This document shows positions 15,960 to 25,065 of a DNA stretch of 46,376 bases, one piece after another (position 1 is the first letter of the stretch; every line of letters starts with the position of its first letter). This stretch comes from an uncultured Alistipes sp. (GTDB taxonomy: Bacteria; Bacteroidota; Bacteroidia; Bacteroidales; Rikenellaceae). The notes beneath the pieces are model-generated. The model did no database searches, was not told where the DNA came from, and saw only the letters and a list, made by a program, of their open reading frames with translations. The position numbers were made by a program, and so were the translations under genes. Location: the NCBI GenBank assembly GCA_900769445.1, contig CAAGGR010000131.1:1-46376 (forward strand). The letters run 5' to 3'.

Positions 15960-16108
15960 AAAAAAAAGAGACAACCGAAAGGTTTTTCGGTAGCATTTTG
16001 CTACCTGAGTATCAAAACCTGCACCCCTTTTGAGTGTGCAACTTTTGACACAACCTTCCGATTAGCCTCGCCAACCTAAAACTACTAACCTAAATGAACC
16101 TTAAAACT
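15960..16108 (-). ncRNA. Candidate small RNA gene with its own promoter and terminator
   Basis: A consensus promoter (16115-16146) should start transcription near 16108 on the minus strand, and a terminator hairpin with a T tract ends near 15960, giving an RNA of about 150 bases. The intervening sequence has no ORF. It begins with three AGGTT repeats, followed by a stem formed by TCAAAA/TTTTGA and TGCAC/GTGCA arms (16012-16048), then a perfect GGTAGC/GCTACC stem (15989-16005). The unit lies between the outer-membrane barrel gene and the glycosyltransferase. I cannot match it to 6S, SRP, RNase P or tmRNA. It might instead be a regulatory leader for the glycosyltransferase, but that gene has its own promoter. 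Confidence 0.55.
15961..15990 (-). terminator. Terminator of the candidate small RNA
   Basis: On the minus strand a CCGAAA/TTTCGG stem with a 4-base loop (15975-15990) is followed by TTGTCTCTTTTTTT, an excellent U tract. Confidence 0.75.
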
Positions 16109-16114
16109 TCGCTG

Positions 16115-16146
16115 CAAAGGTAAGCATTATGTTTTAATCCTCCAAA
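16115..16146 (-). promoter_or_regulatory. Orphan consensus promoter
   Basis: On the minus strand TTTG (16143-16146), 20 bases, TACCTTTG (16115-16122). No coding gene follows within 260 bases; the candidate small RNA does. Confidence 0.75.
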
Positions 16147-16217
16147 CATTTTATTAAAAATTTTCAATAATTTTTTCAATTGTTTTAATTTATCCCATTT
16201 TTAGGGCTATTTTTGGC

Positions 16218-18656
16218 CTAAAACCAGAGATTTAACGATAGGTAGAGCATACGAGGATAGGAGTAGCTAACCATCTCGGCAGACTTAAAAGTACGAGAAT
16301 AGTAGTCGTTGCCAACATATCGAACGCGATTAGACTCGTAGCCACTTGCAACCCAGCTACCACCCAAAAGATTTCTTACTCCAATCATCACGTTAAGCGA
16401 TGTGCCACTTCTTAGCTTCAATCGGCGCGATAGCGACAAATCTATGACCGTTGCCGACGGTAGGCTACGCTGCGCCATAAGTGCCGAGCGCTCCTCCTCG
16501 GAGATAGCAAAACTTAGTACGCGCTCTGAGCGTGGCACAAACGAAGGCGTGATATAACCACCATCGCACCACGATAGCGACGCTGTAGCACTCCAGCCAC
16601 TATGACGAAGGGAGATGTCGCCATAGGCGACCAACTCTGCGCTACCAATATGGCACCCCTTAATCATCACATCGGAATTGGCTATAAGTGCGTTATCGCG
16701 ATTAGAATAGAGATTTATCTGCGCATCATTCACATATCGGTACGAGGAGATAAGCGCCCTAAAATTTGAGGAGAACATCGAGTTCCAGCTCACCTCTGCG
16801 CCTAAATCCAAGCCGCAACTAAGCCACGAAACACCCCTAATTATGCCGTTCGAGTATAACCCTGATAGGTCATCATAATATCTAATTACATCGACACCAT
16901 CATCATAGTAATTAGCAAATAGCAGAGCGCTAAGTCGAAGTGTTGTATTAGGAATTACCGAGTATGATAGTTTTGCCACACGACGCTTCGAGGCTGCAAC
17001 ATCCGCAACAACACGATTGTTATACTCAGGATTGAAGAATAGGTTATCCATATCGTGAGCCTCCTCTGCTATAAGTGCAGAGGCGGCAAAAACCTGATTT
17101 CCATCAGCATAACTCCACGCGAAGCTAAACGCATAGGGAAACATCTCCACACTCTGCGACCTACCATACGACCCTGCACCGCTATAAAGCTCCTTCTCGA
17201 AATTTCCCACACGCCAAATACGCTCAGAGCCTATATTAGCACTCACAGCAAAGCGCATACCATCGCGCTCCCAGTCGGCACGACCAAAGAACTCTGTATC
17301 GAGTTGTCTAAGAACGTAATTATACCCAAAGGTCTCGCCTTGAGTAACAACCAAGTCCTTACTCTGCAGATTATTTTTCGTGCCGTTATAGTGGGTGGCA
17401 TCATCCACTAAGTAGTAGTCCAAATCCAAGATATGCGTTGCCCCCAACAGATCATCCAACACCTTATATCTATGGTAGTTAGCATAGTTTATACGCACAC
17501 CATAGTCTACATCTACACCTCGCAATTTCGTATTGAACGAAAGGAGAATATCGCCATTGGCAACATCCTCTCTACGCGATTCTACAACATACTTCGCATG
17601 TCCATCCATTTGCAGAGCGTTAGTATGGCGCATACCCACCCAATCGACCTGCGTATAACGCATATCGTTCCTAAGCCACGCATCGGTAACATACGCTTTA
17701 TCAGATGGATAGTCGTAATAGGATGGAAGATAGTGGTAGTTATCTGGTAGTGGCGTAGGGGCATCAAACCACCCAAGCGACGACACACCCTCCTTAGCGT
17801 AGTATAGGTCTGCAGTAAGGTGCATCGTAGTAAAGGCCGTTACCCTATAGTCCCACGCCGCCACAATCTCTGGGCGTAGCGACTTCGCAACACGCGAATT
17901 ACGCAATTCTCCATTATCAATACCCCAAAGCGGATTGTATAACCTATCCCCAAGAAGCGAGTAACACTCCTCCACTGAAGCACGACGCAAACCTCGCTCC
18001 GAAAGGGGCAACAAAGCAAATATATTGAGCTTATTGCGCTTATCAGACCACGAAGCGCCAAACGAGAGGTCGAGAATATTGGCAGATACACCATCGACAT
18101 AGAGGTCGTCGCCACCAGCCACGCGCACAGCATGCCTAAAATCCCAACCATCCTTCAGCAGGACTCCCTTATACTCAGGCTTATAGCCCGCATAATATGA
18201 TAATCCTGCCGTATAACCCTTCCCCGAGAACTCCGCCCTCAGCGACTCTCCACGATAGAGTCTTTCGTTAGGGTCAAAAATCTTTGTAGAGTATACCGCA
18301 GAACTAAGATCACCCCTATCCACCTCGCTATATAGCCTTAACTGCGAGAGCATACGGGCAGTGGTGTAATCTATCGTATGTCTGCCAAAAGCATAGCCCT
18401 CAGCACCCCATTCTCCCATATTGCGGTAGTTCAACACGCGCAACGCATACTCCGACCCCTGGGCAATATTCGCCACATAGCCTGCTTTTGGAAGCTCAAA
18501 TTTTGATGTGTCCTCCAACGAGATAAGAAGAGGCTCATCCTCCTTATAGAACTTGTAGGCACGGTAGTCGTAATCGACCTCCTGAGCCGACACACCACCA
18601 CATAGCAGTATCTGCAACCCGAGAATCGCAACGACAGACCTTGCCCACCAAGCCAT
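16218..18656 (-). CDS. Outer-membrane beta-barrel, TonB-dependent-receptor-like
   Basis: An 812-residue protein with a cleavable signal peptide (ending GGVSAQ) and a C-terminal aromatic residue (LSLNLWF*), as in outer-membrane barrels. Alternating aromatic/polar strands run through its length. An N-terminal stretch around residues 75-105 (NMGEWGAEGYAFG) resembles a TonB plug remnant. There is no carboxypeptidase-like N-terminal domain and no evident TonB box, which is short for a Bacteroidota SusC-type receptor. It is the last gene of the rhamnose-linked run, 10 bases after the ornithine-cyclodeaminase-like gene. Its ligand is unknown; a role in export or uptake related to the upstream enzymes is inference. 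Confidence 0.75.
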   Translation of the reverse strand: MAWWARSVVAILGLQILLCGGVSAQEVDYDYRAYKFYKEDEPLLISLEDTSKFELPKAGYVANIAQGSEYALRVLNYRNMGEWGAEGYAFGRHTIDYTTARMLSQLRLYSEVDRGDLSSAVYSTKIFDPNERLYRGESLRAEFSGKGYTAGLSYYAGYKPEYKGVLLKDGWDFRHAVRVAGGDDLYVDGVSANILDLSFGASWSDKRNKLNIFALLPLSERGLRRASVEECYSLLGDRLYNPLWGIDNGELRNSRVAKSLRPEIVAAWDYRVTAFTTMHLTADLYYAKEGVSSLGWFDAPTPLPDNYHYLPSYYDYPSDKAYVTDAWLRNDMRYTQVDWVGMRHTNALQMDGHAKYVVESRREDVANGDILLSFNTKLRGVDVDYGVRINYANYHRYKVLDDLLGATHILDLDYYLVDDATHYNGTKNNLQSKDLVVTQGETFGYNYVLRQLDTEFFGRADWERDGMRFAVSANIGSERIWRVGNFEKELYSGAGSYGRSQSVEMFPYAFSFAWSYADGNQVFAASALIAEEAHDMDNLFFNPEYNNRVVADVAASKRRVAKLSYSVIPNTTLRLSALLFANYYDDGVDVIRYYDDLSGLYSNGIIRGVSWLSCGLDLGAEVSWNSMFSSNFRALISSYRYVNDAQINLYSNRDNALIANSDVMIKGCHIGSAELVAYGDISLRHSGWSATASLSWCDGGYITPSFVPRSERVLSFAISEEERSALMAQRSLPSATVIDLSLSRRLKLRSGTSLNVMIGVRNLLGGSWVASGYESNRVRYVGNDYYSRTFKSAEMVSYSYPRMLYLSLNLWF

Positions 18657-18666
18657 AGCGTTACCT

Positions 18667-19563
18667 CTATTTCAACATATCGTAGATGCGCGAGGCGTAC
18701 AACACATCGTGCAGGCCAAGACCAATGTTGTATGATAGAATACGCTCCGAGTCGCTCTCACGACCCTTAACCTCGCCCTTTAGCACCTCCTCAATCTGAT
18801 GAAACTCCTTAAACTGAGAGAAATATTTGAAACCTTTAACATGGTCAGTATCATCAGCATAGACCTTGTCAAAGGTTGTATCGCAATTCTGGAAACCGCG
18901 TGTATGCACAGGCACAACCAAAACACCTGGCTTAAAGAGGCTCTCATCCTCAACCAAGAGACCACTCGCATCGGTAATGCATGAGACTACGACATCAGCG
19001 CCACGCACTAAATCCGACGTGTTATCCACAATCGTAAACGAAGCATTTGGATAGTGCTTGTACTCCTCAATAATCCTCTCTGCTTGATTCTTATACTTAA
19101 AGAGGCGAATGTTTAACTGCTCATCCTTGCAACTCTCCAATAGACATGTTAGCGTTGCTCGGGCAGTGCTTCCAAGACCTATAAAGGCATACTCCTTAGC
19201 CTTAGAGTTGCGGAATGTCTTGATGGCAAGAGCAGCCACAGCACCAGTACGCATCGCTGTAATCCAATCGCAATCTACCAATGCCAACAACTCACCGTTA
19301 TTCGAGTCGAAGAGCATCATATCGCTCTTAAGCGCTGGCACACGACCCACAATACGCGATACCACCTTAGCACCAAAACGGCCATATTCCATTGGCAGCA
19401 AGCATGGCATTGTAGTAAAAAAGTCGTTTCCTGTAGGATGTACAGAGATCTTGGCTGGGAGCTGACACTCACTCTTCATAATAAATGCCTCACGCACCCA
19501 ATCTACGCACTTCGTTGCTGAGATATTTAGCGCTACTATCTCATTGTTTGTTATGCTCTTCAT
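18667..19563 (-). CDS. Ornithine cyclodeaminase / mu-crystallin family protein
   Basis: A 298-residue NAD(P)-dependent enzyme. Family features are KVVSR near 66-70, RTGAVAALA at 105-113, the Rossmann motif GLGSTARA at 129-136, and DVVVSCITDASGLL around 190-203. The family includes ornithine cyclodeaminase, alanine dehydrogenase, ketimine reductases and SbnB-type enzymes that act on amino-acid adducts, so the reaction cannot be named. The start lies one base after the stop of the nucleotidyltransferase/aminotransferase fusion, implying translational coupling and a shared pathway. Slightly shorter (298) than typical members (310-350). Confidence 0.85.
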   Translation of the reverse strand: MKSITNNEIVALNISATKCVDWVREAFIMKSECQLPAKISVHPTGNDFFTTMPCLLPMEYGRFGAKVVSRIVGRVPALKSDMMLFDSNNGELLALVDCDWITAMRTGAVAALAIKTFRNSKAKEYAFIGLGSTARATLTCLLESCKDEQLNIRLFKYKNQAERIIEEYKHYPNASFTIVDNTSDLVRGADVVVSCITDASGLLVEDESLFKPGVLVVPVHTRGFQNCDTTFDKVYADDTDHVKGFKYFSQFKEFHQIEEVLKGEVKGRESDSERILSYNIGLGLHDVLYASRIYDMLK

Positions 19564-19564
19564 A

Positions 19565-21382
19565 TTAAATATACTCTTTTAATGCCTCTGTAAGTTTGTG
19601 ATTATCAACTCTGTCGCGTACCGCAAGACGGATATAGCTACCACGACTAAATGCCGACTTTCCGGAGCAATCCTTGATAAGGATATCGTGGTCGGACAAC
19701 AATCGCACAGCCAACTCCTTAGAGCTAAACTTATTGGTTGTTAGCTCGCAGAGGAAGTAGTTAGCCTGCGATGGTATAACTCGCAAATATGGTATCTCTT
19801 GCAACTCCTCATAGAAGAGCTTACGCTCCTCCCTAAACAACTGACACGCCTTAAGATAGTCCTTATGATACTTCTCGTAAATCTGCATATAGAACTCGCC
19901 AAAGGAGTTGATATTCCATATCGCCACCTCCTTCTTTAAGCGCGCAATGGTCTCGGTATCACCACTTGCCAAGACTCCAAGGCGCAAGCCTGGCACACCA
20001 TACGACTTCGAGATGCTCTTAACAACGTAGAGGTGTTTGTTACTCTCCAACACCGCGTTATGCAGCAACGAGAACTCGCCTTCGGTATCTACAAAATCTA
20101 CAAACGACTCGTCAACGATGAAGTTAATACCGCGCTGCTTAGTCCACTCTATCAAGCGCAACAAATCGGCATATGGGATATAGTTACCCGAAGGGTTATC
20201 TGGATTGATTAGAAGGAGTGTTCCAATCTCCTTATCGCCAAAGAAGCCCATAATTTCATCAGCATCATACTGCATACTTGCATTTGTAGGCAGATAGGAT
20301 ACAATGCGCTCCTTGTCGCTTCGATTAGGATACTCCTCAAATGTTGGATAGATAACACCAATTTTGTTGGTATGTCTCTCGATAAATGCCTTGATAAGCT
20401 CCGCAGCACCATTACCCACCGCGATAAACTCCTGCTTAACACCGAAATACTTGCCCGCCAAGAGGCTATTTACACGCATTCCCGATGGATACTCTCGAAG
20501 CAAAATATCGAAACTCGCCTTTAGCTCGTCAACCATCTGCTGAGGTGGGAAATATGGATTTACCAAGTAGCAGAAGTCGAGCATATGAGGGTAGCGCCAG
20601 TAGCCACCATAACGTGATGCGATGGCGTTATATCGCTCCTCATCGGTAGGCGCAAACATACTCGATGCAATATCAAGATCCTGAATATCATCTATCTCGT
20701 ACCACTTCTCACCACTCAACGGCAATGCCTTCAGAGGAGAGTCGTCAAGCAATGTGATAACCTTCAACACCTGCTCGTAGTACTCATTCTTGCCCAATGC
20801 GTGGCAGTAGGCCTCCAAGAATGGAACATAGTGCGTCGCTGAGAACTCCTTACTAAATTTATAGATGTTTACAGTTTTATAGTAGGAGCTGATATCCGAA
20901 TATTTGAACTTGTCCTTTGTAAGGAACTCCACAATGTTATTATCCTCGTCGAGAGTTACCACCGTGCCATCCATCCAACTCTCATACTTATCCACAAGGG
21001 CGAGTGTTGGGTATGGGTCGTTGATAATCTTTGTAAGGATGCGACTCTCGAAGATTAAATCCGACTCCAACAATATCGTATCATCGGCCGTAAGATACTC
21101 CCTCGCAAGGAACAACGAATAGATGTTGTTTGTCTTGTCGTAGACGCTATTCTCCACATAGACAATCTCCATACCGCGATACTCATCGCCAATGAGGCTC
21201 TTAACATTCTCCGCCTTATAGCCCACCACAAGGACAACCCTGCTGATGCCCGTATCGTGTATCGAATCCAGAATGCGATGTATTAGTCGCACTCCATTTA
21301 CCTGAAGCATACATTTTGTGTTGTCGTTGGTTAGCTCACCCAACCTGCGACCCATTCCTGCAGCTAAAATTATTGCTTGCAT
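19565..21382 (-). CDS. Fusion of a LicC-like nucleotidyltransferase and a class I aminotransferase/decarboxylase
   Basis: A 605-residue two-domain protein. Residues 1-240 are a sugar-nucleotidyltransferase fold of the LicC/phosphocholine-cytidylyltransferase type: LAAGMGRRL at 7-15, KCML near 23, ESDLIFE near 106-112 and KWYEIDDIQDL near 226-235. Residues 250-605 are a fold-type I PLP enzyme of the HisC/CobD group: NPDNPSGN at 393-400, FIVDESFVDF at 421-430 and the PLP lysine Lys459 in SISKSYGVPGLRLG. One domain would activate a phosphorylated small molecule as its CDP derivative. The other would make it by transamination or decarboxylation, for example phosphoserine to phosphoethanolamine by analogy with CobD. 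The substrate is inferred only. Confidence 0.85.
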   Translation of the reverse strand: MQAIILAAGMGRRLGELTNDNTKCMLQVNGVRLIHRILDSIHDTGISRVVLVVGYKAENVKSLIGDEYRGMEIVYVENSVYDKTNNIYSLFLAREYLTADDTILLESDLIFESRILTKIINDPYPTLALVDKYESWMDGTVVTLDEDNNIVEFLTKDKFKYSDISSYYKTVNIYKFSKEFSATHYVPFLEAYCHALGKNEYYEQVLKVITLLDDSPLKALPLSGEKWYEIDDIQDLDIASSMFAPTDEERYNAIASRYGGYWRYPHMLDFCYLVNPYFPPQQMVDELKASFDILLREYPSGMRVNSLLAGKYFGVKQEFIAVGNGAAELIKAFIERHTNKIGVIYPTFEEYPNRSDKERIVSYLPTNASMQYDADEIMGFFGDKEIGTLLLINPDNPSGNYIPYADLLRLIEWTKQRGINFIVDESFVDFVDTEGEFSLLHNAVLESNKHLYVVKSISKSYGVPGLRLGVLASGDTETIARLKKEVAIWNINSFGEFYMQIYEKYHKDYLKACQLFREERKLFYEELQEIPYLRVIPSQANYFLCELTTNKFSSKELAVRLLSDHDILIKDCSGKSAFSRGSYIRLAVRDRVDNHKLTEALKEYI

Positions 21383-21404
21383 AACTCTATATTTTGTTCT
21401 CTTC

Positions 21405-22463
21405 TTAATACTCCTTGTTACGACGCTGGTAGTTGCCCGAGATTATATCGTCGAGCCACGCACCATTCTCCATATACCAGCGCACCGTTAGCTCAATACC
21501 CTCCTCAAACTGCACCGAGGGACTCCACCCAAGTTCATTGCGCAGCTTCGAGGAGTCGATAGCATATCGTGCATCATGACCAAGACGATCCGTAACATAC
21601 TCTATCAACCCCAACGAGTATCCCTCAGGGTTACCAAGGTATCTATCTACCGCCTTGATGACAACCTTAATAAGGTCGATATTACGCCTCTCGTTCGAGC
21701 CGCCTATATTGTAGGTCTCGGCAACCTTGCCCTCGTGAAATATCTTATCTATAGCCCTCGCGTGATCCTCGACATAGAGCCAGTCGCGGATATTCTCGCC
21801 CCTGCCATATACTGGCAGTGGCTTACGCTGGCGGATATTGCTTATAAAGAGCGGTATCAACTTCTCTGGAAACTGATTTGGCCCATAGTTATTCGAGCAG
21901 TTTGTAACTATCGTTGGCATGCCATATGTGTCGTGGTAGGCGCGCACAAAGTGGTCTGACGAGGCCTTGCTTGCCGAGTATGGGCTATGTGGATTATAGC
22001 TTGTCTGCTCGGTAAAGAGGGTGCCATCAAACTCCAACGCCCCATACACCTCGTCGGTAGAGATATGGTAGAATCGCTTACCTTCGTACCCCTCTTCGCT
22101 ACTCTCCCAACATGTTTTTGCAGCCTGCAAAAGCGATAATGTACCCATAACATTGGTCTGAGCAAAGGCCAACGGCTCAGATATAGAGCGGTCAACATGG
22201 CTCTCGGCAGCAAGATGGATGACACCATCAACATCCTCCGTCTGCATCAGGCGTAGCACCGCCTCATAATCGCAGATATCTAACCTAACAAATTTGTAGT
22301 TGGGCATCTTCTCCACATCACGCAAATTCGCAAGATTACCCGCATAGGTCAGTTTATCAACGTTGATAATATTATACTCTGGGTACTTATTCACAAAGAG
22401 GCGCACAACGTGGCTTCCAATAAAGCCCGCGCCACCCGTGATTATTATATTTCGTTTTGCCAT
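21405..22463 (-). CDS. rmlB: dTDP-glucose 4,6-dehydratase
   Basis: A 352-residue extended short-chain dehydrogenase, the second step of dTDP-L-rhamnose synthesis. It shows the NAD motif GGAGFIGSH (10-18), the catalytic STDEVYG (135-141; Thr-Asp-Glu) and YSASK (Tyr162, Lys166), plus NNYGPNQFPEKLIP and GENIRDWLYVEDHARA. Length and residues are normal for RmlB. It lies one base after rmlD in the rmlACDB run. Confidence 0.96.
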   Translation of the reverse strand: MAKRNIIITGGAGFIGSHVVRLFVNKYPEYNIINVDKLTYAGNLANLRDVEKMPNYKFVRLDICDYEAVLRLMQTEDVDGVIHLAAESHVDRSISEPLAFAQTNVMGTLSLLQAAKTCWESSEEGYEGKRFYHISTDEVYGALEFDGTLFTEQTSYNPHSPYSASKASSDHFVRAYHDTYGMPTIVTNCSNNYGPNQFPEKLIPLFISNIRQRKPLPVYGRGENIRDWLYVEDHARAIDKIFHEGKVAETYNIGGSNERRNIDLIKVVIKAVDRYLGNPEGYSLGLIEYVTDRLGHDARYAIDSSKLRNELGWSPSVQFEEGIELTVRWYMENGAWLDDIISGNYQRRNKEY

Positions 22464-22464
22464 A

Positions 22465-23307
22465 TCACAACATCTGGTTTATACACTCTGTAAGCGCGAC
22501 ACGCCAATCAGATATTTCACACCCTAAGCAACTGCGGATTTTTGATGTATCAAGCACCGAGTAGGCTGGTCGGGGAGCCTTTGCTCCATACTCAGCAGTT
22601 GTGCATGGTACAACCCTACACTCTGCACCACCAACCTCAATTATCGCACGTGCAAAGTCGCACCACGATATCTCTCCACGATTCGAATAGTGATAAACAC
22701 CCGACTCAAAACCCTCGCGCTCACATATTTGCACTATCACTCGAGCCAAATCCTTAGCGTATGTAGGTGAGCCTATCTGGTCGTTCACCACACGCAACTC
22801 ATCACGCTCCACAGCAAGACGCAGAATCGTCTTTACGAAGTTCTTACCATAGGTCGAATAGAGCCACGAGGTGCGGATGATAATGTAGTCGCATCCCGAC
22901 TCCACGATAGCCATCTCGCCCGCAAACTTAGTTCTGCCGTAGACCCCCAGTGGTGCTGGCGTTGCCGACTCCTTAATAGGGGCATCAAAGCTATCGCCAC
23001 CAAAGACATAGTCGGTGGAGATATGAATCAACCGCGCATTATGTCGTTTCGCCACTCTTGCCAACACTGCTACTGCGGTTGTATTTACGCTCTCGGCAAC
23101 AGCCGGCTCCTCCTCCGCCCTATCGACATTGGTATAGGCGGCACAGTTGATAATTATATCTATTCCATTGCGCTCAACAATCTCCGTTACAGCACCCTCA
23201 TTAGAGATATCCAACTCTTCGATATCCGTAAAGAGATAGTCTGCTGAGGCGATGTCCCGAAGTTCACTGCCTAACTGACCATTTGCTCCCGTAACCAAGA
23301 CCCTCAT
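22465..23307 (-). CDS. rmlD: dTDP-4-dehydrorhamnose reductase
   Basis: A 280-residue NAD(P)H reductase that finishes dTDP-L-rhamnose. Visible are VTGANGQLGSEL (residues 4-15), STDYVFGG near 97-104, the YGRTKFAGE active-site Tyr/Lys near 129-137, and RTSWLYSTYGKNFV. The gene starts six bases before the rmlC stop codon ends, within the same operon. Confidence 0.95.
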   Translation of the reverse strand: MRVLVTGANGQLGSELRDIASADYLFTDIEELDISNEGAVTEIVERNGIDIIINCAAYTNVDRAEEEPAVAESVNTTAVAVLARVAKRHNARLIHISTDYVFGGDSFDAPIKESATPAPLGVYGRTKFAGEMAIVESGCDYIIIRTSWLYSTYGKNFVKTILRLAVERDELRVVNDQIGSPTYAKDLARVIVQICEREGFESGVYHYSNRGEISWCDFARAIIEVGGAECRVVPCTTAEYGAKAPRPAYSVLDTSKIRSCLGCEISDWRVALTECINQML

Positions 23308-23313
23308 CGCTCG

Positions 23314-23841
23314 CTACAGATTTTTATAGTTTGCATCCTTCTTTGAGATAATAATATCCTCTTTTGGAAGTCTCCAGTCGACACCAATAGTTGGGTCATC
23401 CCACGCGATGCCACACTCCACCTCGGGGTGGTAGAACTCGTCGCACTTGTACTCAAACAGAGCCTCCTCGCTAAGCACCGCAAAGCCATGCGCAAAGCCC
23501 TTTGAGATAAATAGCTGACGCTTATTCTCTGCCGACAACTCCACAGCGACATGCTTGCCATAGGTTGGAGAGCCTTCACGAATATCCACAGCCACATCCA
23601 AGACCCTGCCCACAGGACAGCTAACCAACTTACTCTGCGCATATGGCTCCCTCTGGTAGTGAAGACCTCGCACCACGCCATAGTGCGAGTAGCTACGGTT
23701 ATCCTGCACGAAGTTCACCGAAGCGACCTCACGATCGAACACCCTCTGCGAGTAGCTCTCCATAAAGTAGCCTCTACTATCGCCAAACACCTCTGGCTCA
23801 ATGATTACAACCCCCTCGATATCGGTTTTGATGACCCTCAT
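23314..23841 (-). CDS. rmlC: dTDP-4-dehydrorhamnose 3,5-epimerase
   Basis: A 175-residue cupin that epimerises C3 and C5 of the 4-keto sugar. Family marks are EVFGDSRGYFMESY, FVQDNRSYSHYGVVRGLHYQ (catalytic His in GLHYQ) and KGFAHGFAVLSE, and the conserved Tyr/Asp lies in YKCDEFYHPE. I take the ATG at 23841 rather than an in-frame TTG six bases upstream. It starts seven bases after the rmlA stop. Confidence 0.95.
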   Translation of the reverse strand: MRVIKTDIEGVVIIEPEVFGDSRGYFMESYSQRVFDREVASVNFVQDNRSYSHYGVVRGLHYQREPYAQSKLVSCPVGRVLDVAVDIREGSPTYGKHVAVELSAENKRQLFISKGFAHGFAVLSEEALFEYKCDEFYHPEVECGIAWDDPTIGVDWRLPKEDIIISKKDANYKNL

Positions 23842-23847
23842 ACACAA

Positions 23848-24738
23848 CTAATATGTTTGACCCTTTTTGCCAATCAAGCTTAGAAGATACTCTCCATACT
23901 GATTACCCTTCATAGGCTCGGCAAGCTCTCGCAACTTAGCCTCAGATATCCAACCCTGCGTGTATGCTATCTCCTCCAAGCATCCCACCTTAAGACCCTG
24001 ACGCTTCTCCAAGACCTCGATGTATGTCGATGCCTCAGAAAGGGAGTCATGCGTACCCGTGTCGAGCCACGCAAAGCCGCGATCGAGCGTCTGAACACTC
24101 AATTCATCAGCCTCCAAAAAGGCCTGATTTACAGATGTTATCTCATACTCGCCACGCGCTGAAGGCTCTATGCTTCGTGCTATGTCCTTAACCCTATTTG
24201 GGTAGAAGTAGAGACCCACAACAGCATAGTTTGACTTAGGTGTTTGAGGCTTCTCCTCGATAGAGATACAACGACCCTCTCCATCAAACTCAGCAACGCC
24301 GTAGCGCTGAGGATTGTTTACCCAATAGCCAAAGATTGTGGCACGAGCCTCGCGCTCCGCCACACGACGAGCCTCGCGAAGCATAGGACTAAAGCCCGCA
24401 CCATGGAAGATATTATCTCCCAAAACCAAGCAGACACTATCCTCTCCGATAAACTCTGCTCCGATGGTAAATGCCTGTGCCAAGCCCTCAGGCTTAGGCT
24501 GCACCGCATACTCAAAGCTCACACCATAGTCCGAGCCATCGCCCAACAATCGCTTAAAGCCATCAATATCATAGGGCGTAGAGATGATAAGAATCTCCCT
24601 TATTCCCGCCAACATAAGCACCGATATTGGATAGTAGACCATTGGCTTATCGTATATCGGAAGCAACTGCTTGCTTACGCCCTTAGTTATTGGGTAGAGC
24701 CTTGTACCACTACCGCCTGCTAAAACTATTCCCTTCAT
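23848..24738 (-). CDS. rmlA: Glucose-1-phosphate thymidylyltransferase
   Basis: A 296-residue RmlA that couples glucose-1-phosphate to dTTP, the first step to dTDP-L-rhamnose. It has the pyrophosphorylase motif GGSGTRLYP (8-16), KQLLPIYDKPMVYYP, the metal-binding LGDNIFHG and IEEKPQTPKSNYAVVGLYFY. Length matches the family. It is the first gene of a seven-gene minus-strand run (rmlA, C, D, B, fusion, OCD-like, barrel) with spacings of 0-25 bases, consistent with one operon. Confidence 0.96.
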   Translation of the reverse strand: MKGIVLAGGSGTRLYPITKGVSKQLLPIYDKPMVYYPISVLMLAGIREILIISTPYDIDGFKRLLGDGSDYGVSFEYAVQPKPEGLAQAFTIGAEFIGEDSVCLVLGDNIFHGAGFSPMLREARRVAEREARATIFGYWVNNPQRYGVAEFDGEGRCISIEEKPQTPKSNYAVVGLYFYPNRVKDIARSIEPSARGEYEITSVNQAFLEADELSVQTLDRGFAWLDTGTHDSLSEASTYIEVLEKRQGLKVGCLEEIAYTQGWISEAKLRELAEPMKGNQYGEYLLSLIGKKGQTY

Positions 24739-24778
24739 ATTCTCGGTATGCTGATTTTGCCTCGCTTAAACCTGAAAA

Positions 24779-24836
24779 AATCTTCTTTAGAAGATTCTCC
24801 GTTCACAAATATAGTCAAAATATCTTAATCCGCAAT
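24779..24836 (-). promoter_or_regulatory. Promoter and leader palindrome of the rml operon
   Basis: On the minus strand TATATTTG (24806-24813) preceded at 19 bases by ATTG (24833-24836, one mismatch). Between the promoter and rmlA lies a perfect 8-base inverted repeat (AATCTTCT, 24779-24786, and AGAAGATT, 24789-24796), which could be an operator or a leader hairpin. Confidence 0.5.
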
Positions 24837-24997
24837 AAAAGATAACTACTCAAACAACAAGCTACAACCCAGCAACTCAAACATTCAACAATTATATATT
24901 CCTAAATCTGTTTGATTTATTCCCGTATTAGATTATATCCATACAATATATAGCGATATTCTATTTATATCAAACGAGTAGATTATTGGGGAATTAT
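24837..24997. other. AT-rich divergent intergenic region
   Basis: Between the rml promoter and the cyclophilin promoter I see only AT-rich DNA with no ORF, clear repeat or structure. Confidence 0.4.
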
Positions 24998-25028
24998 TTT
25001 GCAGTCCACAACAAATTGAGTATCTTTA
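24998..25028 (+). promoter_or_regulatory. Promoter of the cyclophilin-DAHP synthase operon
   Basis: TTTG (24998-25001), 19 bases, TATCTTTA (25021-25028, one mismatch at the last base), 37 bases before the ATG. Confidence 0.65.
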
Positions 25029-25065
25029 CAGCGAATTTATAACCTATTAAAGAGAGTACAAAACT

